A stretch of DNA of 64,000 nucleotides from Brugia malayi. Lineage: Eukaryota > Nematoda > Chromadorea > Rhabditida > Onchocercidae. Positions 15,407 to 29,396 of this stretch are shown piece after piece. Where the stretch lies: the NCBI RefSeq assembly GCF_000002995.4, contig NW_025062479.1:3901221-3965220 (forward strand), read 5' to 3'. Each line of letters starts with the position of its first letter. The stretch's first letter is position 1. A program made the translations under genes and the position numbers. The notes beneath the pieces are model-generated. The model was not told the origin of the DNA, did not search any database, and saw nothing but the letters and a program-made list of their open reading frames with translations.

Positions 15407-15736
15407 TTATTGAGAGTTTATGGAGATCACTATACTAAAGTTATCACACTCTTTATCCAATGAATTTAGCACCAGTTTTGAAATGGTTCGAAAATGAGAA
15501 CCAACTCGATATAAGGTAGCATTAGAATCAATATAGGTTTCAGGTTCTTCCGGCACAACCGACAGATGTTTTTCGAAAAAAGGCCGTGATATCAAGGATG
15601 ATTTATGCCCTTCGCTCCTCCTACATGCACCATTTTGAGGATGATGAAAAGGAGATACTGTTGTAAATACAGTCCTTAGTAGCTGTTTGCAATTTGACAC
15701 GATCACTGTTAATTCTAGTGTCCACCTGTTGGTCAC
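15407..15736 (-). CDS. Orphan 109-codon open frame, possible 5' exon of the PH-actin gene
   Basis: The frame starts at ATG 15736 and has an ordinary amino-acid mix for coding sequence, for example RPFFEKHLSVVPEEPETYID then SHFRTISKLVLNSLDKECDN. I recognise no family. A weak donor (TTTA|GTATAG) near its end would join it in frame to the acceptor at 15299-15300 and extend the PH-actin protein at its N-terminus. It could instead be a small separate gene or chance. Confidence 0.35.
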   Translation of the reverse strand: MTNRWTLELTVIVSNCKQLLRTVFTTVSPFHHPQNGACRRSEGHKSSLISRPFFEKHLSVVPEEPETYIDSNATLYRVGSHFRTISKLVLNSLDKECDNFSIVISINSQ

Positions 15737-18049
15737 AAAACGTCTGAAATTTTCGCAGCGACTTTATCAGCAACTGACACTGTTGACTCTTTTGTTCCCC
15801 AATATCTAAAACTGTTCATCTTTAAAGCAAACTAGTATCGATGGAATAATTGCTAACTGTTTGAATAATTATTAAAAGCTTTTCTTCAATCACCTGAATA
15901 CTGAGGAAAAAATATATATATATGCAGCGCTGAGGAAAAATATAAATATACATGAATAATACTCATATGTAGAACAATTAATATTTCGAAAGGTTATTTG
16001 AACACCTGAGCTAACATATGAGAAGAGGAAGGAGAAGAGGAAATAATTCAAGAAAAGAATGAACGATATGTGGCTACTGAGGAAATAAATATTCACATTC
16101 AAACATAAGTCTAAATTCCAAAATAGTGGAGAGAACTTTAGAACTTCACAGAAGGCTCTCGGTTCCGTAAATATTCCATTTTTCTTAGTATTTCAAAGCC
16201 ATAACAAAAACATAACAATGGGCACTAACACTGTTTTTCTTAGTAACTTGGGAGTGTTTTTAGACATTCTGTAAACTTTAAATTGATACTAAAATTCACT
16301 CTTTCATTTTGCGTTTTCTCTGACATCTGATAAGAAAGGATGTTTAAAATCTTCTTACTGCCAAAGAAAAATTTAAATATCCTTTTACAACACATGTGAG
16401 AGAATTGTTAAGTAACAAAAAAGAGTTATATTCGGAAATCAAAGGTATGTGCTAACTTTATGAGGAAACGCAATCGTGCATATCCCATCATGTATCGTAA
16501 AAGCATATATAATATAAGAAAACATAATGACTTTTTGGTGAAATCATAAATTTATAATTTGTAGAGCAACAATTGAAGATAAAAACATAAAAACAATAGT
16601 AATTTAAGCCCTGAAACGTAAGCCACATATGCTTATTTTATTAAACTTTATTCATCCGCCTGTTATTCAGAAACATACTAAAAATATTTATCTATTGAGA
16701 AAGGACAGAAAAATCCTTCTTAAGCCGATGCAGAATTAGTGGAGAAATCACTAATTCAAATAAACGACATATCTGTCATTTTATAACATGGCGTTAAGCA
16801 GGTTGGTTTGTCAGGAGCAACATATTAATAGTAATCAATGATGAACTTTAGTGATTTGTTAGACGATTACGTTGTTAAAAGTGTGGTTTATATAACTGAG
16901 TCAAATTTTGAAATTCATTTAATCTGGAATTTTGACAATCTCTAATTAAAAAGATCAAATAGGATTTTAGGGACACAAAATCATAAGGATTAATGTCATA
17001 ATTGATGTCAATGCTTTCTTTTTAAACGTTCGTTATCCTGCGACTTAAAAAAATGAGCCGTAAAGAAAACGCAAAAAGAAAGCATTTCAAAAGGGAGTTA
17101 ATCATGTGAAATGAAGATCAATAATTATCATTAAAGATGAATCAGTGAGGCTTACTGCTCGACTGTCCAATTAAACGAGGAATAGAATACATGGGGGATG
17201 AAAGCATTGTGAAATGCTAATAAACAACTCGACACAGGTTTATACCGCAAAACGATGACAAACACAACAAATAGCCAATGACGTTAACATGTCATATTTT
17301 CGCATTTTTTATAAATTGGTGTATCTTCATCATCTAAATATCTTTTATACTGCTATTAGAAAAATATACGATTGCTCTAAAATGGGGCAATATTCTCCTA
17401 AACTATTTAAATGAACTGTTTCTTTCATTTGCATTCAACTTTACTTTTGATATTGGAAGTGATGCTACAACAACTCCTAAATAGAATTTTTAGCAGTGAA
17501 GGCCATCGTTTAGACAAGTTTGACTTGTTGATTCAGCACTGCCTGTAGCACAGAAAAAATTCACTGCAGTTTTAATAGTTCCTTTTTAAACATGAAAAAA
17601 TGACCGGAAGGGATCACTAACACTCAATTTAATTTCTGAAACTGTTTCACATATGTAAAATTCATTAATTTCTTTCTGTATTCATTAAACAATGATTCAA
17701 TTTCATTCAAAACGACAAAACAAGATAAAAAATTACAAAGCAAAAGGAAGTTTCAAACTGTAATAAAGTTCTCGAAATATGAACGAACAAGACGTGCAAC
17801 TAATTCACGAACATGTTTTATGAGTTTCTGACACAGAGGTAGAGCTAGGTAACGTTGCATTATCTATTATTTATAGCAATATCGTTGCTTAGAGCAGAGA
17901 GCGGGGAAATAATTACGAGAAATGTTTTCTAAAGCAGCATGGCTGGACTGATTATTTACCATCGTTCAGTATTAGATAGGTGAGTGAGAGTGAGCGCTTA
18001 CGAGTGGCATCACAAAGGTTGAAATCAATAAATCACAATTTAACGATAT

Positions 18050-18620
18050 AGGATAGATGACGGGATAATGAGTGTTGTCAAGCGTTAATCAATTTCAAAG
18101 TTATCTAAAGATGGCATCACATTGTCACCAGTACTACCATTCCGGTCCGCAACTCATTGACATCTACACTCACCTCTCTCAACTCAACGCACTATTTACT
18201 GCTAACTGCACTATAACTAGCCATCATGGATCAATAACCAGCGGTTTACACACGTCGGAGCTATACGATATTGGACGACTGACTGCTTACCGCTTACCAG
18301 TAATACTATTAATCAGCAGCTAATACTACTACTGCTATTGCTACTGCTACTACTAACCATTACAACGTCTATTATAACGATTGCTGCTAAAGCTGGAAAT
18401 GGAGAAGGAGGAAGGCATTGGTGCTGCAGGCTGAAGAAGCAAAACCAAGAATGAGGTCGATACCAAAGGAGGAGGGCGCGTTTGTGGTTGACAGATGATG
18501 ACAGGAAACATTGCCAAGAAGAAATTTGAGCCGTGGAGCAAGTCAGCCTCCTATTACTTTGGCCCGTCCTGAAAGAATCTCTCATCCATCGGTAACAATT
18601 TCTTATCTTTACCTTCATCC
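18050..18620. other. GC-richer island with several short open frames
   Basis: Base composition is visibly richer in G and C than the flanks. It holds a triplet-rich tract around 18319-18360 (TACTAC/TGCTAC type). A plus-strand open segment at 18394-18498 reads RRRKALVLQAEEAKPRMRS in its first part. A second open segment at 18511-18590 reads NLSRGASQPPITLARPERI and ends at a good donor (G|GTAACA). No ATG-started gene or known family can be assigned. Candidates are a 5' exon cluster, a promoter region or a non-coding transcript. Confidence 0.3.
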
Positions 18621-21600
18621 TTCCTTCTCACTCTTTTTTAACCTTAGTATACTTATACAACATGCCAGAGAGAATTCTCAGAAATATTGTATTGTTCAAT
18701 TCTTATCCCTCTTTCCCAAGGCAAAATTCACTGAAAATCATACTGTTTCGCAAATTTTTTTCACCAAATTTACAATGGAGGATCTTGACATATCTCTATT
18801 TTTTGGATCGGAATTGTTAATTTCTAGAATAAAGCAGGCTACTTGTGTAATTAATTAGTCTCTGTGTGTTAGAAGTTGGAAATCTTTCGTCAACCGCAGC
18901 CATTGCATGATTGATCTGCACTGGATATAATATCATACATTGAATAATGGTTTGAGAAACAAGGTGACATACCATTCCTAAGTTGTTTTCGTTTAGCTGT
19001 TGCTAATCAGTGGTCATAAAATCATATTCGAGAATTGGTTTTCAAAAAGTTTTAGAAGTAATTTTCGACATCAACAATTCAACTTTTAGTGTAATAATTC
19101 AAATTTTTGGTGGCAAGAAAAAAAAAGCGTTCAAAAGTGATAAACATATAAACGAAAAGAGAAAACAGCAAATATATATATATGAAAGTAGAACAAAGGA
19201 CGAGTGACAATATAAAATTTCCTAACTGAATATCAAAGGTCTTTTGTAAGCTAGTTAGTGAGAGAAGAAAGCCTTGCTGGAAATATTATCTTTCTTGTAT
19301 TGCTAAAGACAAATTTGTATGTTAAGGAGGTGGTGGTGGTCAGATTTTTGTGGTGGTAATCGTGAAATGTGACTCAACAGGTCTGCACTCTTCTTGTCAT
19401 CTATACTTTGGTCAGATTGGTTTCAAACGCTTTTGTCCTATAACTGAAATTCACATATCAGTGGTGGAATATTTTCAATACTATGACATATAATACTCAA
19501 GAAATTCTTGACTGTTTCTGATATCACCATACTACAATTTCCTGATAGGTTTTAATGTTTAACTTGGACATCATAAAAATAGGAGCTTTTGATCAAATGA
19601 GCTCAATACTCTTAAATAGTTTGCTCAAAAGAGGGCCAGCAAGAGAGATCAATGTTACGTATTCTTTGTTTCCTTTATTTAAGTGGCGATAATAGATCAC
19701 TTCCAAATATGATAAGTGCTACATCAACCAGTTGTTGAGTGCAGTAATGTATTGGATACATAGCACGAAGGAAATGTTGTAACATCAAAACGAGGTTTGT
19801 TGAGTAGCAATCTCGTTAAAATGGTAGGCTTAATTATGACACTTTTCACCACTGGTATTTCATTCACTTTTCTTTCAAAGTCATCCATACATTGATTCCA
19901 GCATTCCTTTAGCGAATTTTTTAAATATAATCTTGTATTACTTAATAATATACTTGTTGTAGAATATATAGCTAGTTAAGTTACAAGATAAGGAATGGGA
20001 AGTAACAAAACTTCCCGCAGAGGAGAACCATAAAAATCCTGTAGTTATTTTTATTGGATGATATTAGGATATGGAAAGCGTAAAATCACTTCAATTTTCA
20101 TATTCCATTTATTAGTTCGATTCATTCTTCAAATCATTGTTGAAATAGACTATTGATTTATAATTCCTTTTCATCTATTATTGGTCCACTTTGGCTCGCA
20201 CACACGCTCAACTCTAAAAATATGACTAAAAAGTTATAGTTTAGCTAAAATACTTCATAATTACATGCGAAATTTGAATCTGATAATCAGTGGTATCAAT
20301 GGTAGCATGCACAATTAATTAGTAATCATGGTTATTCATTTTAATTATAACACAAAATGGCGACTGTTTATTAGAAAGAACTTGAAATAACTAACTGCAG
20401 TTTCAAATTCACTTTTTAAAATATCATTAAAAGCTTAAACTTAAGATATAACTTACGTCTTTTGTAATTCGGCACTCCTTCATTCACTCTTAGAAGTTAC
20501 AAAGATGAATTATTTACACCTGGACGATTGCTTATTTTTTGGTCACTGCCTTCTTTTATCGTTATTGATTTTTCACCCATTTCCTTCAGGAAAAACAGTG
20601 AATTAATTCATAAATCTTTCAGAATTCAATTATTTTAGGCAGACTACATTTTGTGTGCATTTCATACTTTTAGTTGATAAACTTTGTTTTTATTGTATAT
20701 TCTAAAAAGTCGAAGAAAGTAAAATTTTAAAGTAAATGCGTACATTTTTTAGTAATTTTCTGGTGATAAGCATCGTTGATAAATTATGTTGTTAAATTAT
20801 TTGCATTGTTTTTATTCCTTTTTTATAAGAGTAAAATGTCGTTTAAGGAGAGAATTTGGGAAGACTTTAGGAAAATATTAGATTGATCCAGTTTTCCTTT
20901 CTCTAATTTTTTCTCTTCCACAAATATTTCCTCCATATTTCTCATATTTTCTCAATAAATAAAATTCACTGGATGAAAATGAAAGAGAAGAGGGAGATAT
21001 TATAAGAGGCAGAAAGTTTCAAAAACAATATAAAAACAGGAAAATTATCCCCGATCTTATGTAACTTGGAACCCAGCATGCAGTTTTGTTTTTAATATAC
21101 CCTTTACTCAAAATATACTATTTGTAGCAGGTCATCACAATTGACTCGCCATCAGCTGCTGGTTACTTCCGTCAACTTTTTTGGTTTGTCTCTTCTACTG
21201 TATTGCCGTTTTGTGTTACTGGATGTCAATCAATGAGTAAGAATGAAAAAGATGAGTATGAACCGACTGAATGAAAACTAAGTTGTCTTGCTTAAAAATA
21301 AGTTCTACCTAATAATTATACTAATCTTTACATTATTATTGTCTGTTTTAACTCCATTTCCAATATACAAAAGAAATGAAAGGATTCGTATACGAGAGTA
21401 TAATTTAATAAGCTTTTTGGCAATACGCGTTGTATTATTAACAAATTTATAAATAAAATTTTGCAACAAATGAAAGGCAGTAAAAAAGAAACAATTGAGT
21501 TATTACGGTGAAATTCGTTTATTTCCAATTAGTTTCACGATTCAAAGCCAATAAGTACTACCTTATGTAAATTGGATGGCTCTCCAAGGAAGTTAAATAT

Positions 21601-23759
21601 TTTGCAATATGGATTCAGTGATAAAGATCATAACAGCGAAAATACCTGGTTCGGTTATTTAATTTTCGATTCATCACAGCAGCAGAATGACTTTTTAATA
21701 AACAATGTAAGGATGAATCTTTTCTATACATTATGAGTAGTTTAACTGATAAGAGCCATCAGCAATAAATAATGTTGCTATAATTCGAGCTTTCACTTCA
21801 ACCGTTATCATGACAACCTTTATGACCTCATTATTAGCAAATCCCTCACAATTTTCCAACAGCTGAAGCATTATTTCAATCATTTATCTGTTTTCTAAAT
21901 ATTAGAAGGCTTACTATTAGATCCACTTTAAAAATGAACTGAATTTCAGTACTCCGTAAATATTGACAAATATATGTGATACTTTCAATTTATCTAGGAC
22001 CCTATAAACTTATTTTATTCCTTGAAAAATTTAAAAATTTCTGAGGTTCATAAATTTGTATTCTATTAAAAAATCAATGAAATTCATACAAGTCATTTCT
22101 GAATATTTCACGAAGTTTGAAATTATTATCGTAACAAATTTTTACTTCACAATAAATATATCTTTAAGAACTAATGTAAATGATATCCAACAATTTGTCG
22201 CAGTGGAATTCAATGAAAACTTCTTTTACTAGATGTTCTTCTGAAAATTAGAAAACAAAATTAGTAATCATTTGCGCTGGAAACATTTTTTGGATTAATG
22301 TTCAGGAATAATGCAAAAAAGACAGGAAAAAATTCCACTTGGAGCATGTAAATTAGTGAATTCATTTATTTGTTGAAATCTGTGTGCCAACAAGGTTGAA
22401 AATATTTCACTTGTCTCTTCTTTAGTTAAATAAAATCCAAATTTTCGGAAGTTTTCAAAAAGAGAGATCGAAAATATTTGCTCCGGTATTACAAGCACAG
22501 CCTTCATTTAATGTACCTCAGCAAAATTTTTCCATGAAGATTTCACATCTTGTTCCATTCAGAATAATTTAAATGATTTCTTGCACGATAACTCGAAAGA
22601 AATTCGTTAGCTCCAGTAAAAGTAACAATAAATTTAAAAATTCAAAATTTTGAATTAGCAGGAAGTTTTTTCAAAAATAAAAAGAAAAAAATTGCATTTT
22701 ATTAATTTTAAAAAAATGGTAAAAGAGAAATGGAAAGGTTAAAGAGCAAATGTTTGCTGAAGAAAGCCATAAAAGATGAAGATATTTTACATCGGAAAAC
22801 CATAGAAAAGAACTTGCGAACAATCAAGAAATTTGAAGATAATCGATTGAAAGGTTCTAAGCTTCGTTTATTTAGCAACAGATATATCTGAAATATGTTT
22901 TTTTTAAAAAAAAAAAAAAAAAAAAACTTAAAGAAATGGTTTAACGCAAACATCACAATCTTTTTCGAAGGCCTTGAGATACAATAATATTAGACATGTG
23001 ACTGCTTTACTATTCAATGTACAAGCAGTGGAGATTATCCAAAGTCCTCGAGAATGTCATTTATTTTCATTTCTATTATTCCTTTTTAAAATTACATGAT
23101 ATCATCACTCAGTACATTAAAAATAAACTAATTTATCAATGTGATATTCAAGTGACTGCGAAATAAAATTATTTTTTCGGAAGAGTCACAATCATCTTTC
23201 CAAATAAATGTCAGAATATATTTTATGGACTGAATAAAATGATAATCATGTTACTATATCTGTCAGGAATACAGAAAAAGGTGAAGATGAGAGGAACTGA
23301 GCTATTCGGAACATCATTTTTAATTGAGCAAATTCAACAGGATCATTAGATCTACCCAATTATCGGATTGAATAGTTACGCCAACGTACAGCAATTTTTT
23401 TTGGTTCCAACTGAAACTGTGAAAACATATGTCTTGGTGTCTGTTGTCTCTCGTTACTGCCCAGTCAGAAAGTGTCGGGATAATCTTTTATCAGAAATAT
23501 TATTCCTGTAGTAAATTCGCTGGTCTATTTCAGCAATTTGTTTAAGATGATTGAAATATAAACAATTTTCCAGATTTATTATTGTATAGGAAGTTATCGT
23601 AATGTGAGGGGACAAGGGATAACAATAACTAAGCGATAAATCAAAGAAATAATTTTATGAAGATATTAATTATGTAGATAGAATAAGGTGAAGATCATCA
23701 TGATATAAGTGAACACGGCTGTTCGGTAGAGCGATGTAAAAATGAAATCTCTCTTTCAG

Positions 23760-23884
23760 AAGGCAACGAACCAGCAGTACCAGAAATTGTGCCTTTGCCT
23801 ATAGAGTTTCCTGATCTTACAGTCAGCAGTCAGACGAACTCTTCAAAGATGAAAAAAAAAAGCTGTTGGAACGGTTTGGGTTGA
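23760..23884 (+). CDS. Isolated terminal-exon candidate
   Basis: After a good acceptor (CTCTCTTTCAG) an open frame of 40 codons runs to TGA at 23882-23884. The first half is Pro/acidic-rich (GNEPAVPEIVPLPIEFPDL) and is followed by a Ser-rich and then a basic tail (KMKKKSCWNGLG). It does not look like AT-driven random translation. I could not place partner exons, and the family is unknown. A run of ten A bases lies inside it. Confidence 0.3.
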
Positions 23885-25572
23885 TAGAGCAGGTTATGTG
23901 AAAAGCTAAGATGCATGTGATATGAATTAATAACAGTTTTCAACATTACATTTTGCACTTCACATGTAAACCATATTTATTTATTAAATTGAAATGAATT
24001 TTAACGCTGATGGATGGTTAATGGAAACCTGCTTTAAGTATTGCAGAATAAATTCCCTGAGGTGCGTTGTTGACATCACTTGTTTTTCGTAAAGTAAATG
24101 CCATGATATTGTCTCAGTTTCTTAAAAATACTGCAATTTCGTTAGTAGTTAATAGAATTTGGTTAGCGATAAGATTTATTTCGAGATATCTTATGATTTT
24201 ATGTGAATAAGCTTTTATTAATGCAAAAAAAAGTAGATGTTCTTTCGGTTATATAAGTTCTTTCATTTCAATATCTTTATTAGTGCAGTTCCTCTAATTT
24301 TATGATCTTAAAAATGCGCATTAAAATTATTTTTACAAATGAAGGGAGTATTTTCATTTACTTTATTATTTTTGTTCCTTCTAATTAATTAACTAGTTTG
24401 TTCAGTTAGATAGTTATTAAATTTATTCTTATAAATTACAATACTGCATTATTTACCCAACAGATTTTCAAAAAAAGCAACGGTACATACTTGTCTGTTC
24501 CACTGTGTGCTCTTTACTGGTCTTAAAATTTTATTATACTTACCAGAGTTAAAAGTCTTAAAATTACTTCATACAATAATGTATTAATAGATTCTTAAAA
24601 AATCATTTCAATCATCACACGGATAGTGAAAACTTTAAATTTGGTGAGAGTAAGTGAAATAAGTGAAGCCTTATTGATGTAAAACTAAGATTTTATAAAA
24701 CATGTTAATTTCACTCGTTTCATTTCCCATTGAGCCACATCCGGAAGAAGTGAGAAAAACAATTTTAAAGAGGAATAGGCTTCGCTTCCTATTTTTGCCA
24801 ATTTTTACTTTAAATAAGTTATTAAATGAAAAGCAGTGGTGTGCATTACGTTTTGAATTTTAAAATTTTGCGCATTATTGCTAAAAGTTTCCAAAGATGA
24901 ATCACATCATGGAACAACAACGATATTATTTGAATCTGGTTGAAATGCCACCATTCTGTATACCTTGAGTATTTCTTCAAACGTATTCTTTAGTATGTCA
25001 ACAACCAAAGATAAATATCTGAAAGTCGAATGATTTAATTTTCTTAAATGGTTTAAATAAAAGAGTAGTTATTAAGAAATTTGATTAAAAGTTTTGGTCT
25101 TTTTCAATGAAAAAAGAAAAAAAAAAAAAAGAGAAGAGAAGGACTTCAGTAATGATAGTTGTCATTTTAGATAAGATCAGTTGGCTTCTTAATTATTGTT
25201 TATTGAGTAATAACGGGATGCTACTAAAGTTTATTTCTACTAAATGCCTCTATTTCTCCTTATGAAAAGTGCATCGTTGCTTATCGTTAAAATGTTTCTT
25301 TTTTCCGCTGTGTTATTCGAAATAAAGTGGTAGTATGCTTCCCATCAAAATTTATCCATCGCATAAATTAGATTTGCAATTTGCTTGCAGATTTTATTTG
25401 TAGATTTCAGAGTATTTTCCAGATTTGAAAATGTCTAGCCTGGCAAAACTTGAAAATCGTATCTCTTGTCTCTTATGCATTTGGCAAATCCGTAGGGAAA
25501 GCATGGATTGCTATTGTAGAGAGTGAAAACTGAGCACTTCATAAGCAGCTGTGCAAACGAAGCGGCTGTGTA

Positions 25573-25896
25573 GTGCGCTTCACGACGTATCGTCGTCATC
25601 TTCTACTTTTCCTTTCCTTTCCTATCATGCAAAATTGCATTTTGTTGTCCGCGTTCGAAAACTACCGAACTTTTTATGATAATGAAGGTGTAAACATGTT
25701 GTGCGCTTATTCATCTATTCCTTTTTGTTTCGCACTTGGACAGATGCTTTTATCAATAAAAGCACTCGTTTTTGTTGGTCTGAAAGGCCATGAAACTGAG
25801 GTTCTTTTCATAGAAGGAAATTTAAAACGAATTAGAAAAAAACGAATAGATGTTTTTGATGTCTTTGAGCGACGCGCGGTCATACCAAACCTTTAG
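25573..25896 (+). other. Unassigned 107-codon open frame
   Basis: The frame opens with GTG rather than ATG; the first internal ATG is at about 25627. It contains a hydrophobic segment (about 50 residues in) and a basic end (LKRIRKKRID). No homology was recognised and no clear splice acceptor was identified before it. It may be part of an unseen gene or chance. Confidence 0.15.
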
Positions 25897-28041
25897 CATA
25901 TGATATATTCATTGTTAACCACTATATAACTGCCTAAATTTCATTTTTCAAAACATTAATTCAAGTTCCAAATCAAATGTATTGAGTGTTAAATTCAGTT
26001 TTCACCTGAATATCAGGGTCGGTGAAAGATGGAAATCAGACTCCTTGAACTATCCAGAAAATATTTTCACTACTCAAACTCTAGAAAGCAGTCAAATTTC
26101 CCCGACTTCCTGCTACTCTGATAGTCTGGTTAACAACTAGATGCACCATTGCTGAAATGAACAGATAGTCTGAAATTCTGCATTCTGGCTCTGGAATACC
26201 CTATTCCCATGCCAAAAGCAACGGCAAAAATCTATTGGAAGTTTGCTACTTTCTCTCCTATTATCTTATCTTAATTTTTCCATGAGGAATTTATTTTTGA
26301 TCATAAACTTTCGAGAGATAGATAAATTTTATTGTTTTACAGTGGATGATGATGACTCGGTTTCCCTGTTTTTAATTTTTGTATTGATAAAGGACTAATG
26401 CGACTGATTGCTAATCAAGCATTAAAGTAAGGGCGGTACGAGATGATTTCCAAAAAAGCAGTTGTGAAATGGATGATGCAGTTGTTCATACAATACGAAA
26501 GTGTTTTTAAAGAACAACCTCATTCGTCATCCTGACAATCCGTCATCGATATCTATCTGGTTAGATCAGTGTTATCCCAGCTATTCTATATTTATCTCTC
26601 CCTCAAAATCTTTCAATCAAACACGTAAGTTTTTTTTTTGTATTCTCCAGCATAAAATTTTTTTAGTTTTAGCCCACCCATTCATTTTGAATTACAGTTA
26701 ATAACAGCAGTTAAGCTAGTCAGTTCAACTAACAAGCAATTTGCCGACCGGTTAATTGTTTTGTCCCTAGTAGGATCTGTTCATCTTGGTCATATTTATC
26801 AGCTTACTATTTTAAAGTCAACCTTTCCCTTTGCTTGTTTCATTTTCTTAAAGTAGCTGAACTCCTTTTGGAATTACCCATACAATTATAAATCAATCCC
26901 GATTTTGTTCTAATTACCTAAAGGAAATGGGTATCAATGAAAATACGCTTTAAACATTATGAAAAGATGATACAACAAGTGAAGCACATCATCATTTTCA
27001 AAATTGCAATCTTACAATTTCACGATTTCATAATCGAACTCAATTATGCTTCTGTTTTAGAAATGCTAGGTTCAGTTTAAAAAAATAACTAGCGCATTCT
27101 AAAAACAATCCTCAAGGATAAGTCATTCTAAGTAGTAGTGCCGCAGGTAACAACAATTGAGTTTACCTGTTCTCTGCTACTTAACATGACCATCCATGCT
27201 TGAACACTTAACTCGCTTTATCCTAGAAACTCAATTCAGTTCAGAAATCATTCCTTAGGTGTACTATCCACGCATTCATTACTTTCGATTATAACAGTAA
27301 TAAAAATTGAAAAAAAAAAGAAAAAAGCTCGGCAATGCTGAAAATGCATCTATGTAATTTCCCATCTGGACAGTTCCGAAGCGTTGAGAATACCTTAAAA
27401 TCTCAAAACTACCCTGTAGAAATGTGGAAAACCAATACATGCAGCTCTAGATAATGTCCTTCCCCACTGGCTTTCTTTACCACTCCTTGGGCACTCTTAC
27501 TTTTTTTAACTTCTGTGATTTTTTGAATCATAAATTTTGCTCTAGTACCCTGTCCAATTAAAATCTGTTTGCACTCTGTATTACTGGAAAACTTTTGAGA
27601 AATTATCGTAAGAATCATCCAGATGTTATGTTTTCAAAAACCCATAACACATATAAATTCATTTGTTAGAACATACCAACTCTTTTTCCACAGATTTAAA
27701 TGTCTCCAGTTCACTAACAGTGTTCATTTCGTTCACAGAAATGGTTCAGAGTCGAAATACTAATACATACTCTCATGTATCACTCGGAAAATTATAATAG
27801 GCCAACTGGATAGCATTAACAAACTAAGGTGAACCAACTTTAGTAAACTTCGTGAGCCAAATCTTTGTGTTTCTTTTATTAATAAACTAAGTTCAGTGAA
27901 CTTCGTGAATAATGCTACTCATCAGTAATATGGCATGGGTCGAGACATGCAATATGAATATAAATTTCATTGATAACTTCCCAAAATGATAAGACGGAGA
28001 TGAGAAATACGTAGCCTTTAGTTGTTGTCAATTAGTTCCGT

Positions 28042-28428
28042 ATTATTTTTGTAACCCTTTTTAATTTAACGAATTCTTATAATATAAAACATTACCAAAA
28101 AAAAAAAAAAAAACATTGAAAATATTACTGAAATCTATGCCTAAAAATGTTCTGTCAGAGTCTAATTTTTACCAGAGTCTAATGAAGGAGTGCTAAAAAG
28201 TTTCCATCTAATGATTCAGCGGCTCACACCCACCTGAATTATTTTGCTTTTCCTTGTAACTATTCCTTGTCACTTCTTTCAACACCAATTAGCAGGTTTT
28301 TTAACAAAAATAGAATTTAAATTTGTTGATTTACTTCAGTCCAAACAACTTGGTAGCAAGTTCTGTAGAAACATTTCATATTTTTGTAACCCTCTTTAAT
28401 ATAATTAATTCTTATAGTATAAAACACA
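28042..28428. repeat. Two diverged copies of a roughly 50-base sequence
   Basis: The segment at about 28042-28092 and the one at about 28376-28426 share the same order of words: TATTTTTGTAACCCT, then TTTAAT, then AATTCTTATA and TATAAAACA, with scattered differences. The copies lie about 335 bases apart in direct orientation. They could be relics of a small mobile element or a local duplication. Confidence 0.5.
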
Positions 28429-29366
28429 TTTTTTCTACCAATTTAATTTCAAGCTGCAAAATATGAAAAGTTGCCCATTCCATTCTCGCTCGCTCTAATA
28501 GCTGGAACAACTTTTCCTGATGATCAGGACAATCACGCTTATTATTCTTAGGAAAAGCTGTAGTGGTAAAAAGCTAGCTTCTTGACTTTTTTCGAATTCT
28601 CTGTACTAATAATGCTAGAAAGTCAAAAATGACTCATATTAACTTTAAAATTTCAACCTGCTATCAAAAACTCATTGGAAAAAAAGCAAGAATTACCAAA
28701 ATCAATGCTGCCGAATACGAGCTTTCGAGAATATTTAAAAGATAAGCATATGTTTTTTACTACAATCACAGCTACGACATAGAATACGCTAACATAGTGA
28801 ATAAGTTTCCAAGCAAATATATTGTCATTTGAAATTTTTGGTTGGCATTCATCCTATTCTGCTGCAGTGTCTTATAGTTGTTTCAACTTATTTTTTTAGG
28901 AATTGGTATGAAATACAAATGAGACTTAAGCAGAATATAAAATTTCCTGCTTGATTCTATACAAATAAACAATACAGAGAAGATATATTTCAAAAATTTT
29001 CAAAAGACATCTTTTGTCGCTTCTCGTTTTTTTTTTTTTTTTCCTTCTTGAAATCAGGATTAAAGTAATGTCTAGTTGGACTAGAAGCTGATCGAATTGG
29101 GTAGCACTGTGACCATTTTGGTTATAAATAATTCTAAGATAATCTAAAGCTATCAATTTCCAAAAAGTACAGAAACTATGCAGGTAACTACTCGTAAAGC
29201 ACAGTTCACACAATGACAAAATTTGTGACATAATGGGTCAGACGACAAAATGACAATGTTCATAGTCAAATCTTTTATATTTCGAAAAAAAATATTACTC
29301 AGTTATGGAAACTTCAAATTATTTCTTATACAAGGCTGTCACCAGTAAATTATTACGATGCTCAAC

Positions 29367-29396
29367 TGTAGACATTCTACCAGTTGAATGTCTACA
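29367..29396. repeat. Short perfect inverted repeat
   Basis: Arms of 11 bases (TGTAGACATTC and its complement) flank an 8-base loop. No T-run or gene end is nearby, so there is no assigned role. Confidence 0.6.

Noticed and set aside
18511..18858. 115-codon plus-strand frame
   Set aside because: It starts with TTG, not ATG, and only the first 25 or so codons look coding; kept only as part of the GC-richer island.
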